Of a stretch of 64,000 nt of DNA, positions 17,840 through 26,739 are shown one piece after another. Below the pieces are notes generated by a model, which worked only from the letters and a program-made list of their open reading frames with translations, was not told where the DNA came from and did not search any database. The first letter of the stretch is position 1, and each line of letters begins with the position of its first letter. Source of the DNA: Proteiniphilum sp. (GTDB taxonomy: Bacteria; Bacteroidota; Bacteroidia; Bacteroidales; Dysgonomonadaceae); the NCBI GenBank assembly GCA_028709605.1, contig JAQVWR010000004.1, forward strand, positions 1 to 64,000. The letters run 5' to 3'. The position numbers and the translations under genes were made by a program.

Positions 17840-19105
17840 CTACCGATCTCTCCAGAGCTTCCTCATCCATTCCTGCATCTTCGCTTCAGAGGAATTGGAC
17901 TGCGGTTCCCAGAAACGGCTCCTCTTGAGCTCCCCGGGCAGATACTCCTGCTGCACGAAGTTGTCTTTATAGTCGTGTGCATACTTGTATTCGCTGCCAT
18001 ACCCCAACTCTTTCATCAGTGACGTGGGGGCGTTGCGCAGATGCAACGGCACCGGCAGGTTGCCGGTCTGCTCCACCTTTGCCAGCGCCTTATCGATAGC
18101 CAGATAGGCAGAGTTGCTCTTGGGCGAAGTGGCCAGGTAGAGGGTCGTCTCCGCCAGCACGATGCGCCCCTCGGGCCAGCCGATCTTCTGCAGTGTTTCA
18201 AAACAGGCGTTGGCCAGCAACAGGGCGTTGGGGTTGGCCAGCCCGATATCCTCGGCCGCCAGGATCACTAACCGGCGGGCAATAAATCTGGGATCCTCCC
18301 CGCCGGCCACCATCCGCGCCAGCCAGTAGATCGCCGCATCGGGGTCACTGCCACGGATCGATTTGATAAAAGCGGAGATGATGTCGTAATGCATCTCCCC
18401 TCCCTTGTCGTAAGCTGCAGGATTCTCCTGCAGCCGTTCAGTGACCAGCCTGTCGGTGATCACCAGCTCCTCCTCACTGTCGGCAGCCACCGCCAGATCC
18501 AGAATGTTGAGCAGCTTACGGGCATCGCCGCCGGAAAAGCGAAACAGCGCATCACTCTCCTTCACCGTGATCTTCCGCTCTTTCAAGAGCGGATCCTCGG
18601 TGAGCGCCCGCTGCAGCAGCACCTCCAGGTCATTCTTCTCCAGCGACTTCAACACGTAGACCTGGCAGCGCGACAACAGGGGGCGGATCACCTCGAACGA
18701 GGGGTTCTCGGTGGTGGCGCCGATCAGCGTCACCGTGCCGGTCTCCACGGCACTCAGCAACGAGTCCTGCTGCGACTTGCTGAAACGGTGTATCTCATCG
18801 ATAAAAAGAATAGGTGCAGCGCTGTCGAAGAAACGGGCATTCTTCGCCTTGTCGATCACCTCCCGCACATCCTTCACCCCCGAGTTGATCGCACTCAGTT
18901 GGTAGAAAGGTGCATGCAGCGTGTGGGAGATGATGTTGGCCAGGGTGGTCTTGCCCACGCCCGGGGGTCCCCAGAAGATGATGGAAGGGATCCTCCCTGA
19001 GTCGATCATGCGGCGCAACACCGCACCCTCCCCCACCAGATGCTTCTGGCCGATAAACTGATCGAGGTTCTGCGGCCGGAGCCGCTCAGCAAGAGGTGCA
19101 CTCAC
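17840..19105 (-). CDS. rarA: Replication-associated recombination protein A (AAA+ ATPase)
   Basis: RarA/MgsA-family clamp-loader-like ATPase acting at stalled replication forks. The N terminus MSAPLAERLRPQNLDQFIGQKHLVG is typical. Walker A is GPPGVGKTTLAN, Walker B LFIDEIHRFSKSQQD, sensor 1 LIGATTENPSFEV, and sensor 2 FSGGDARKLLNILDLA. The C-terminal tetramerisation region follows (IYWLARMVAGGEDPRFIARRLVILAAEDIGLANP). The length of 421 residues is standard. It is transcribed alone, 37 bp downstream of the GH92 stop on the opposite side of its start, so it is not clearly co-regulated with the glycan genes. Confidence 0.97.
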   Translation of the reverse strand: MSAPLAERLRPQNLDQFIGQKHLVGEGAVLRRMIDSGRIPSIIFWGPPGVGKTTLANIISHTLHAPFYQLSAINSGVKDVREVIDKAKNARFFDSAAPILFIDEIHRFSKSQQDSLLSAVETGTVTLIGATTENPSFEVIRPLLSRCQVYVLKSLEKNDLEVLLQRALTEDPLLKERKITVKESDALFRFSGGDARKLLNILDLAVAADSEEELVITDRLVTERLQENPAAYDKGGEMHYDIISAFIKSIRGSDPDAAIYWLARMVAGGEDPRFIARRLVILAAEDIGLANPNALLLANACFETLQKIGWPEGRIVLAETTLYLATSPKSNSAYLAIDKALAKVEQTGNLPVPLHLRNAPTSLMKELGYGSEYKYAHDYKDNFVQQEYLPGELKRSRFWEPQSNSSEAKMQEWMRKLWRDR

Positions 19106-19142
19106 AATCTTTCAATTTTTAATGTGTCGTCATACAAAGATG

Positions 19143-21383
19143 CTATTTTCTCTCCTTCAGATGGAAGACGATCTTCTTCGCCTTCACCAGCTCATCGTGA
19201 GCGATGCGAAAGCCTTTCAGGCGGCGACCGTCGACCGTGATCCGGTCGATATAACGGGCCTCCGCTGAGGGACGCACGGTCTCGATCACCAGCCGCTGCC
19301 CGTCGTAATGCTCCGGATTCAGCTGCAGGGTGATCCGGTCGAACAGCGGTGTGGTGAAGGTGTAGGAAGGGTCGGTAGCGTTGTCGGGATAAAAACCCAT
19401 CATGGTGAAGAGCGCCCAGGCCGACATGGTGCCGGTATCATCGTTGCCCGGCAGTCCGCCGGGTGCGTTTTTGAAGTGTGCCGCCAGCAACTGCTGCGTG
19501 AGCTGCTGCGTGCGCCACTCCTCCCCTTTCACGTAGCTGAAGAGATAAGGGTAGCTGATATTTGGCTCGTTGGTTGGGTCATAATGCCCCTCGTCGAACA
19601 CCTGCTGCAGCTTCTTCACAAACCGTTTCTTGCCGCCATGCAGGCGGATCAGCCCCTCCACATCGTGCGGCACCATAAAGGAGTAGTTCCAGGAGCTGCC
19701 CTCATGAAAGCCGGGTACCGGCTCGAAGTTCTCCCCCTGCTTCGGGTTGAAGGGAGCCAGAAAACTGCCGTCGGGAAGGATGGGGCGGAAAACGCCATAT
19801 TCAGGTGAATAGTAGCGCCGGTAGTTGAGTGACTGCCGGTGAAACCGTTCTGCCGCCTCCTCTTTGCCCAGTGCCGCGGCAAACTTCGACAGGGAAGCAT
19901 CGGCAATGTAATACTCCAGGGCATGCGATACCGAATTGTCATACTGCTCCCGCAGCGGAATATACCCTTTGGCGAGATAGTCGTCAATGTCCGGACGGAT
20001 AAAATTGTCTTTTCCCGGAGTGGTGGCCGACTTGACCATCGCTTTATAAGCAGCCTCCACCTCAAAGTCCCGCAGTCCTTTCATCCAGCTGTCCACGATC
20101 ACCGGGATCGCCGGGTCGCCCTCCATGGTGAGGGTCTCACGGCTGTAGAGCTCCCAGCGGGGCAGCCACCCCCCCTCTCGGTACATATCCACCATGGAGC
20201 GAACCATGTCGAGTTGTTCATCGGGGTAGAGCAGAGCCAGCAGCTGGTGCACATTGCGGTAGGTATCCCAGAGGGAGAAAACGGTGTAACGGTTCGTCTC
20301 CGTGCGGCGGATGCCGTCCCCCTCCATCTCCGGGTACTCCCCGTTCACGTCGTTCAGCAGGTTGGGGTGGATCAACGCATGATAGAGCGCCGTGTAAAAG
20401 ATCGTCCGCTGGTCGGTGGTACCTCCCACAGGGGTCACCACGGCCAGTGCTTCGTCCCAGGCCTTGCGTGCATCGCTGTGCACCCGGTCGAAATCAAATT
20501 GCGGCTGCTCCGTCTCCAGGTTAAGGCGGGCATTCTCCGTGCTAACAAAGGAGACGCCGATCTGCACCTCGATCTGTTCCCCCTCCTCCAGCTCGTAACT
20601 GAACCAGGCACCGATCTCATCGCCGGCAATATCCCGGCCGTAACGGGTATAGAGCTTGCGGGTGCCACTGGTCTCATCCCACTGCGCCTCCACACCCATC
20701 TCCCGCTGCTGTTTCCAGTAGCCCGTGTGGCGGGGTGTTCTGTTCACCCGCATCACAAAATAAAGCGGGAAGACCGCCTGGGGATTGTAACAGAAGGTAC
20801 CCAACAGCTTCATTCCTTCCACCTCGGTATCGCTGACACGGCGCATCCAGGCACCCGACTCGTTGGTGAGCCCCTCCCCCAGGTTGAGCAGGATATGCCC
20901 CTCCCCGGCCGGGAAGGTGAAGCGGGCAATGCTGCTGCGCTGCGTGGCCGACACCTCGGTTTTGATATGATACTTTGTCAGCAGGTTGGAATAATAACCC
21001 GGCGAGGCTGTCTCTCCGGTATATTCACTCCCATACTCCTCAGCGTTCACGTTGAGTGCACCTGCCGTAGGCATCAACAGGAGTGATCCTGCCTCGGGAC
21101 AGCCCACGCCGCTCAGGTTCACGTGCGAGTAGCCGGTGAAGAAGCAGTTGTCGTGCGAGTAGGGGGTGGACCACCACTGCCGATCCTTATCATACTGGTT
21201 CTGATCCGACCCCGCCACGTTAAACGGTGCCACCGACATCATGCCGTGCGGCAGCACCGGACCGGGATTCGTGGTGCCGTAGTTCGTGGTGCCGATAAAG
21301 GGGTTGACCAGATCTGCCGGGGTCTGCGCCTTCACAGAAAGCAGGCAACAGATTGTGAAAGAGAGGAATAACGGGTATTTCAT
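19143..21383 (-). CDS. GH92 alpha-mannosidase, exported
   Basis: Calcium-dependent exo-alpha-mannosidase that trims mannose from N-glycans or mannans. Translation from ATG 21383 gives the signal peptide MKYPLFLSFTICCLLSVKAQ; longer in-frame extensions lack one. The mature protein begins TPADLVNPFIGTTNYG, the standard GH92 start, and shows HVNLSGVGCPEAG, GFHEGSSWNYSFMVPHDVEGL and the hallmark GNDDTGTMSAWALFTMMGFYP near the C terminus, holding acidic catalytic and metal residues. It has 746 residues, a normal length. It lies about 300 bp beyond the terminator of the neighbouring PUL operon, so it is probably transcribed separately yet serves the same glycan. Confidence 0.96.
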   Translation of the reverse strand: MKYPLFLSFTICCLLSVKAQTPADLVNPFIGTTNYGTTNPGPVLPHGMMSVAPFNVAGSDQNQYDKDRQWWSTPYSHDNCFFTGYSHVNLSGVGCPEAGSLLLMPTAGALNVNAEEYGSEYTGETASPGYYSNLLTKYHIKTEVSATQRSSIARFTFPAGEGHILLNLGEGLTNESGAWMRRVSDTEVEGMKLLGTFCYNPQAVFPLYFVMRVNRTPRHTGYWKQQREMGVEAQWDETSGTRKLYTRYGRDIAGDEIGAWFSYELEEGEQIEVQIGVSFVSTENARLNLETEQPQFDFDRVHSDARKAWDEALAVVTPVGGTTDQRTIFYTALYHALIHPNLLNDVNGEYPEMEGDGIRRTETNRYTVFSLWDTYRNVHQLLALLYPDEQLDMVRSMVDMYREGGWLPRWELYSRETLTMEGDPAIPVIVDSWMKGLRDFEVEAAYKAMVKSATTPGKDNFIRPDIDDYLAKGYIPLREQYDNSVSHALEYYIADASLSKFAAALGKEEAAERFHRQSLNYRRYYSPEYGVFRPILPDGSFLAPFNPKQGENFEPVPGFHEGSSWNYSFMVPHDVEGLIRLHGGKKRFVKKLQQVFDEGHYDPTNEPNISYPYLFSYVKGEEWRTQQLTQQLLAAHFKNAPGGLPGNDDTGTMSAWALFTMMGFYPDNATDPSYTFTTPLFDRITLQLNPEHYDGQRLVIETVRPSAEARYIDRITVDGRRLKGFRIAHDELVKAKKIVFHLKERK

Positions 21384-21619
21384 ATAAATATTCTTTCTTC
21401 TAAACGATACGGATACAACGCGTTTTCTATCATGACAGAACCCACATCTGCCGAACTCATTTCCGGCGGTTGAAAGATAGCAAAAAGCAGGTAAACCGCA
21501 AAACATTTTCGGAATCAACAGGAGCCGCTCCTTCAACGCTGTCCGGGGAGATATAGCGTAACCAGAACAATCAGAAACCCGGATCGTTGCGGATGAAAAG
21601 ACATTTCACCCATTTACAG

Positions 21620-21661
21620 AAAAAAAAGATAGTGGCTTCCGATAAAGGGAAACCACTATCT
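21620..21661 (-). terminator. Intrinsic terminator of the N-glycan PUL operon
   Basis: On the - strand AGATAGTGG (21661-21653) pairs with CCACTATCT (21635-21627), with an inner TTCC/GGAA pair, and is followed by a run of eight T. It sits 22 bp after the stop codon of the last operon gene (21683), making it a strong stop for the operon. Confidence 0.85.
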
Positions 21662-21682
21662 GAAAGAGAAGGTTGCAGAAAG

Positions 21683-22684
21683 TTATCTGACCAGTCTGAC
21701 TTCACATAGATCCGGTTGAGGGCCTTGAGTATATGTGAGTAGATTCTCTAACCGGAAAGTGTTTGTGGTTACAGGTTCTTTGAACTGTACATTGATTTGA
21801 GCTGTTTGTTTACTTATGGAAAATTCGCCTTGTTTGATATCCACCGAATTCCCTTCGCTGAAAACAGTAAAATGCCCCAATGCCCAGCGTCCTTCGGTAT
21901 TGATGACAATTCCTTTAATCGTTTCTTTTTCCGGGATTTTGATGATTAAAGGAGTGTTTTTGTCGTTGGGATACCAGCTGCTACCGGTAAATGCCCCATC
22001 TTTCAACGAACCCAGTCCCTGTGATTTAGGAGAATCGAAAGTGATGATATCATTGAATAACACTCCGTTAAAAGGTTCATTTCCCGGTACAATATTCTCT
22101 TTGGCATATTCAATGTCTAACTTTACCATAACGAAATAATTGGTTTCTGAAACTTTCAGATCGTTGGCAGCACCTACTATTTCTAAACGAAGAGGCAGCA
22201 AATATCCCGGTATCTCATTCAACTTTTCTACCTGTTGAAACGTCAGGGTGAATGTGGTTTCTTTCTTCCCTCTTTCAAGAATCGTTTCCGGAATAGAAAA
22301 TGATTCTTCCAAGATCTCTTTATATTTGCTGATGTCTTCCGGATAAGAGTTCATTAATGCCGGATCTTTGACCAATCGCAGGGTCACATCGTTGTCAAAT
22401 TCCTTTTTTATTCTGACCGTAAAATGAATCTCATTGCCTCCAATGATCGTCGTAGTTGTTTCGTCGTTTGTACCGTGTAATGTAATGTTTTTTTGTCCGG
22501 TTAAATAAATAACGTTTGCAGGATCAAATTTAAACGTATCGGGAATGTTTACCGAGATGTAGTCGGGATCTAATTGATACGACAGATCTTGCGTTACGAG
22601 TTCTATCTGTTCCTTACTGCAAGCAGAAAAAAGAGATGAAACAGCGATCAGAATGAATAAGATGCTATAGGATGTTTTTTTCAT
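21683..22684 (-). CDS. DUF1735-type surface lipoprotein
   Basis: A 333-residue lipoprotein: MKKTSYSILFILIAVSSLFSAC followed by SKEQIELV. The central part (about 85-200) has the DUF1735 (BT_3987-N-like) beta-sandwich pattern, including FTVRIKKEFDNDVTLRLVKDP and GYLLPLRLEIVG. The C-terminal part (about 205-333) resembles a carbohydrate-binding beta sandwich of the discoidin type (PLIIKIPEKETIKGIVINTEGRWALGHFTVF; ENLLTYTQGPQPDLCEVRLVR). It ends the operon 22 bp before a strong terminator. Glycan capture at the cell surface is inferred; no catalytic residues are seen. Confidence 0.75.
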   Translation of the reverse strand: MKKTSYSILFILIAVSSLFSACSKEQIELVTQDLSYQLDPDYISVNIPDTFKFDPANVIYLTGQKNITLHGTNDETTTTIIGGNEIHFTVRIKKEFDNDVTLRLVKDPALMNSYPEDISKYKEILEESFSIPETILERGKKETTFTLTFQQVEKLNEIPGYLLPLRLEIVGAANDLKVSETNYFVMVKLDIEYAKENIVPGNEPFNGVLFNDIITFDSPKSQGLGSLKDGAFTGSSWYPNDKNTPLIIKIPEKETIKGIVINTEGRWALGHFTVFSEGNSVDIKQGEFSISKQTAQINVQFKEPVTTNTFRLENLLTYTQGPQPDLCEVRLVR

Positions 22685-22708
22685 TTTATTTATTATTTAA
22701 AGGCCTGT

Positions 22709-23926
22709 TTATTGGTTATCTTCTGTTTGAATTTCCGATTCTTCTATAACAAGCTTCTCGGCAGGGAAAACAACATTGTCGACGTATTGAATCTCCAGTC
22801 CTTCGTATTCGAGAACATCCCAATTTCCTGTAAGCTCTTGTAGTTGGGATTCTTTCGTGAGAGGAAGATACAGGATAAGTCCCGGAGTTTTGGGGTCTTG
22901 CGGGAGATAGAGTTTATCTACGATCTCTGCTTGCGTTAATGCTTTATCCCAAAATCTTATTTCCCGTATATAATCGTTCCGATATCCTCCGTTACCTACC
23001 GTCCAGCCACTGGATGCGGTATTTTTCAAATAAATCGGTGTGGTCTCAAATGTTTTCTGCAGCACGCCGTTTACATAAACCGATACAGTCTGGTCTTTAT
23101 ATACGTAAGATATATGCAGCCATTCGTTGGGTTTAAGAGGTTTTTGTGTCCATGTATCTGCTCCATCGCGTCCGTTTTTGATTTGAATGCCAATCCCATT
23201 TCCTTCATATCCCGGCTTCATTGCGATGCGTGTGTAAAACTCTCCTCCACCATGATCGCTGATGAATGCTGTCGTGAGATTTGTGCGGGTCAGTGACGAA
23301 TAGATGGCACTCATTTGAAAAGTCCATTGTTCCATGGGTTTGGCAAAAGGCTCTTTTGGCGTCAACTTAAAACCGTTTCCGCTCATTAAACCCACAGACG
23401 TTTTTAATTGACGATTCAGCTGAATAAGCGTCCATTGAGGAGAACTCAGCATTTTATACCCGTCAACCGATTTAATTTTAACAGGGATAGCCAGCCGTTT
23501 GCTGTGCGGATATTTGTTTGCATCAAGAGAATGGATTTTCACTTCCACATTTCCCATATACATCCCTTTGTCAATAGTGATGGCAGCTTCTCCGTGTGTT
23601 TTTTTGCCATCAGGTGTGATGAATTCAAAATCGTTGACATCCAGTGTTTCAAGGCTCAGGTTGTTGGCCTGGTTATAATCGTCTAACACTTGTTGGTCGA
23701 TACCCACGGTGATGGTAACCGGTTTGTCAGCCACATTTGCCAATCGGGGAGTAACAAAAGCCAATCCGCCTTTTTCGTCACTCACGGTAATGCCTACCAC
23801 CCCACTGCCGGTAGGGTTTCCCATATAGGCGGCATTATCACCGGGTGCACCTCCGTCATCCAATGTGGTGCAAGAGCTTAAGCAAACGAATGCAATGCTA
23901 CAGAAAAGTATGATCAGTTTTTTCAT
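22709..23926 (-). CDS. DUF1735 plus LamG/concanavalin-like lipoprotein
   Basis: A 405-residue lipoprotein: MKKLIILFCSIAFVCLSSC then TTLDDGG. DUF1735 occupies about residues 40-160 (RLANVADKPVTITVGIDQQVLDDYNQ). A LamG-type jellyroll follows (about 175-360), with WTFQMSAIYSSL, LKPNEWLHISYVYKDQTVSVYVNGVLQKTF and IREIRFWDKALTQAEI, the typical concanavalin-like strand order. It probably binds released or host-linked glycan at the surface. It is 20 bp downstream of the GH18 gene and 24 bp before the second DUF1735 gene, within one operon. Confidence 0.8.
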   Translation of the reverse strand: MKKLIILFCSIAFVCLSSCTTLDDGGAPGDNAAYMGNPTGSGVVGITVSDEKGGLAFVTPRLANVADKPVTITVGIDQQVLDDYNQANNLSLETLDVNDFEFITPDGKKTHGEAAITIDKGMYMGNVEVKIHSLDANKYPHSKRLAIPVKIKSVDGYKMLSSPQWTLIQLNRQLKTSVGLMSGNGFKLTPKEPFAKPMEQWTFQMSAIYSSLTRTNLTTAFISDHGGGEFYTRIAMKPGYEGNGIGIQIKNGRDGADTWTQKPLKPNEWLHISYVYKDQTVSVYVNGVLQKTFETTPIYLKNTASSGWTVGNGGYRNDYIREIRFWDKALTQAEIVDKLYLPQDPKTPGLILYLPLTKESQLQELTGNWDVLEYEGLEIQYVDNVVFPAEKLVIEESEIQTEDNQ

Positions 23927-23946
23927 TTTTCGTTCTTTTTTATCGG

Positions 23947-25047
23947 TTATTTAACAGAAGGGTTCATAATGGAAATTGCCTCTCTGATCTGTTGATAATT
24001 GTTGTTATCAAGAGCATCTTCATTGATATGGTAAGCACCGATTCCTCCCGCATCTCTGTTTAGGGTGTTTACTACAAAATCGGCGTACCTCCTGAAATTA
24101 AGCCTGTTTTGTTGCTTATTCTCAAAAGATTCAGTGTATATGATTTGTTTTTTCTTTACGCCTGCGCTTTGTAAACGGTCTAATACCTGACTGGTCCACG
24201 AGGCATAGTTGCCATTATACGATTGAACGACAAAATAGTCAAAGTATTTCGCTGATACAGGATCTAACCAATGGATTGAACCATTGATATTCAGAATTTT
24301 GTCAGGCCCTAAGAGTTCTCTCATGGTTTTAAAAAACAGATTCTCGTAGTCCTTGTTATCATCCCGTTGACAAGAGATGAGCGCTTTGTTCTGTTCCCAG
24401 GGAGTACTCCAGTCTCCGCAGTGCGACCCAGGTTTAAACGGCGAAGCATAAGAGGGCTCATAGTCGATATCAAAACCATCATAATTGTATTTTTGTACAC
24501 TATCGCAGATAGCTTTGGCATATGCTTTGACAGCCGCTTCGGGCTCATCGGGCCAGTGTGTTTTATCCCAATCTATCTGATCTCCGATGTTCTCTATAAT
24601 CCAGCCGATAATCACTTTGGTACCTTTGGCTTGAATTTCCCTGAGTTGTTCCTTTTTCTGATCATTTAGCGCAAACATTTTATCTGTTCCCCAAATGGAA
24701 ACAATATCCATGCTGTCCGGTAAAAGTGTCAATTGCGAGTAAGCACTGGGTGATGCCGGATCCCAAGCATTAAACCACCCGAACATGACGGGGTGTTCCG
24801 ATTCTTTATAAGATTTTAAATCCTGAAGATAAAGTGCATATAACCGGGCATTTTCCTGTGCGATAGCGATCGAATCTTCCAGATTGTTTTTTCTTACGGA
24901 ATCTTCCTTTAGCCACTTTAGAGAGTCTCTTTTTGAATATAATTCATTTACGGCTCTGCTTTCCACATCCAGTGCTTCTGTGTTTGTACAGGAAAAGAAG
25001 CATCCTGTTAAGGCTATCAGTATGATTAGAGAATCTATTTTTTTCAT
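23947..25047 (-). CDS. GH18 endo-beta-N-acetylglucosaminidase-like lipoprotein
   Basis: Predicted EndoF/EndoH-like enzyme that cuts the chitobiose core of N-glycans at the cell surface. Lipoprotein signal MKKIDSLIILIALTGCFFSC. The complete GH18 signature DGFDIDYE is at residues 190-197, with Glu197 as the acid and Asp195 as its partner in substrate-assisted catalysis. The first strand (HPVMFGWFNAWDP) and VIIGWIIENIG fit the TIM barrel, and a charged linker (about 25-85) separates the lipid anchor from the enzyme. It follows SusD by 39 bp. The context (SusCD, DUF1735, GH92) closely resembles N-glycan loci of Bacteroides. Confidence 0.92.
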   Translation of the reverse strand: MKKIDSLIILIALTGCFFSCTNTEALDVESRAVNELYSKRDSLKWLKEDSVRKNNLEDSIAIAQENARLYALYLQDLKSYKESEHPVMFGWFNAWDPASPSAYSQLTLLPDSMDIVSIWGTDKMFALNDQKKEQLREIQAKGTKVIIGWIIENIGDQIDWDKTHWPDEPEAAVKAYAKAICDSVQKYNYDGFDIDYEPSYASPFKPGSHCGDWSTPWEQNKALISCQRDDNKDYENLFFKTMRELLGPDKILNINGSIHWLDPVSAKYFDYFVVQSYNGNYASWTSQVLDRLQSAGVKKKQIIYTESFENKQQNRLNFRRYADFVVNTLNRDAGGIGAYHINEDALDNNNYQQIREAISIMNPSVK

Positions 25048-25086
25048 TTGTTTGATTTGTTGTTACGTTAAATTGTTCCGGATAGT

Positions 25087-26721
25087 TTACTTTTTAGGTT
25101 TTTTATCCCACCAAACATTGGTAGCAGCATTGTCCATTCCGCCTAAATATTCGGAGATAGCTTTTTGCAGATTTTCAATGTTGTTGTCGTACTCTGCCCG
25201 AGGATAAGGCATTCTTCTCACGCCGTCTTTATATCCATCGCTCATCATTACGCCCTTGTTGGTTAAATTCACTACCGGAGGGATCTGGCGAGGATATCCT
25301 GTACGTCGCCATTCGCTCCATGCTTCATGTCCATCGGGATAAATTGCCAGATACTTTTGCGTGATGATTTTTTCGAGTTTGTGTTCCATATCCATCGCCT
25401 CATCCCATGCCACAGTGACCGAACCGGGAGCCGTCGAGCTGTATTCAGGTTTCACACGATCGGTATAGGAGTCGGGTTGACTGGTACTTCCCAGATAAGA
25501 GCCGATATTCACTTCATTTTCTTCAAAAGACATTTCTATTCCTTTCTCATAGAAATATTTTGGCGTTTTACCTCCCATATCAAATCCGGCTAAAGCCGCT
25601 TCTGCTTTCAAAAAGAATACTTCCGACGCTTTCATCCAATAAGTAGGCGTGGTTTCTTTGACATTGGGAATAGCATAATCGTTATAAGAATTGCCTGTAG
25701 AAGGGATTCCGGCACGCACCGCATCGAATGTGTTGCTTGCCCCCGGTTTGAAATATACTTGCAACCGCGGATCCCCGTATCCTTTAAGATAACATTGTAT
25801 GGTAGCCCCCATGCGTGTATCGTTGTAGTTTTCCGTTATTTCTATGAGAGAATGGCGCATTTGAAGTCCGGCTCCTTTGTCCATCTTTGCTGCCTGGCTC
25901 GGATTTTCTATGACACCTATCGGATGTTCAACTGCTTTTACCGCATATTCCCGCGCAAGGCCTTCATCGGCAAAACGTACGCGTATGGCCAGTCGGAGCA
26001 TCAAAGAGTTAGCCAAACGAATCCATTTTTCAACATCTCCTTCATAAACCACATCTGCATCTTTTGTAAAGGGAACAACGACATTCCCTGCTCCATAAAA
26101 AGCGGTAAGGGTTTCTACTGCCTCTTCCAACTCTTTAAAGAATGATTGATACACAGACTGTTGAGAATCGTATGCAACTTTGAAGTTTCCGCTTCCTACC
26201 TGACTGTATGGTATGGGTCCGAACATATCCGTAGTTCGGTGCAGTGCCATTATTTTTGAAATTTGAGCCAGTGCAAACATCTCTTTATTGGGGTTTACGT
26301 CTGTCATCGTTATTTTTCGAAGTTGCATCCAGGGAGCAAACACATCCGTTACCATCCATCCGAATGTATTATTCACCCAGTTGTTTGGGAAAAAGAAGTT
26401 AGAGAAGCTTGTCCCTCCTTCCCATTTTGCATCGCGGGGAGAGTGGTAGCCTGCCCATGAATCTCCTGCTAAATTGAAAGCAACCTGATATTTATTTACA
26501 AAGTCGGTTCTATCTGCCGCTGTTCCTACTGCAATTACGTTTTTTTGCAAATCGGGGAGGTATGCGCTGTTCAGCACTCCGTCCCACTGTTCTGCTTCTT
26601 TGTCGGGGTAAAGAGGGTTCTTATTAATCTCTTCGAAATCACGGGTACATGAAGTGTGCAGCATCATGCATGTTCCGAAAATCATGACTGCCTCTATACC
26701 TTTTTTGATATTTAGTTTCAT
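25087..26721 (-). CDS. SusD-like lipoprotein (SusD_2 type)
   Basis: A 544-residue nutrient-binding lipoprotein partner of the SusC at 26740. N terminus MKLNIKKGIEAVMIFGTCMMLHTSC then TRDFEEINKNPLYP, the usual start of the SusD_2 branch. EVFFLKAEAALAGF and the ending region ARRMPYPRAEYDNNIENLQKAI match the family, as does the HEAWSEWRRTGYPR motif found in many SusD_2 proteins. It is 18 bp downstream of SusC and 39 bp before the GH18 gene. The ligand is likely an N-glycan or mannose-rich oligosaccharide, inferred from the operon enzymes. Confidence 0.94.
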   Translation of the reverse strand: MKLNIKKGIEAVMIFGTCMMLHTSCTRDFEEINKNPLYPDKEAEQWDGVLNSAYLPDLQKNVIAVGTAADRTDFVNKYQVAFNLAGDSWAGYHSPRDAKWEGGTSFSNFFFPNNWVNNTFGWMVTDVFAPWMQLRKITMTDVNPNKEMFALAQISKIMALHRTTDMFGPIPYSQVGSGNFKVAYDSQQSVYQSFFKELEEAVETLTAFYGAGNVVVPFTKDADVVYEGDVEKWIRLANSLMLRLAIRVRFADEGLAREYAVKAVEHPIGVIENPSQAAKMDKGAGLQMRHSLIEITENYNDTRMGATIQCYLKGYGDPRLQVYFKPGASNTFDAVRAGIPSTGNSYNDYAIPNVKETTPTYWMKASEVFFLKAEAALAGFDMGGKTPKYFYEKGIEMSFEENEVNIGSYLGSTSQPDSYTDRVKPEYSSTAPGSVTVAWDEAMDMEHKLEKIITQKYLAIYPDGHEAWSEWRRTGYPRQIPPVVNLTNKGVMMSDGYKDGVRRMPYPRAEYDNNIENLQKAISEYLGGMDNAATNVWWDKKPKK

Positions 26722-26739
26722 CTTTCTTGTCTGTTTAAA

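Noticed and set aside
17838-17840. Overlap or fusion of lptD and rarA
   Set aside because: They are on opposite strands and their stop codons are one base apart; close convergence is common and needs no special explanation.
19839-21086. A 415-codon open frame on the + strand inside the GH92 gene
   Set aside because: Antisense shadow of the mannosidase; its product is rich in His, Arg and Gly with no recognisable motif.
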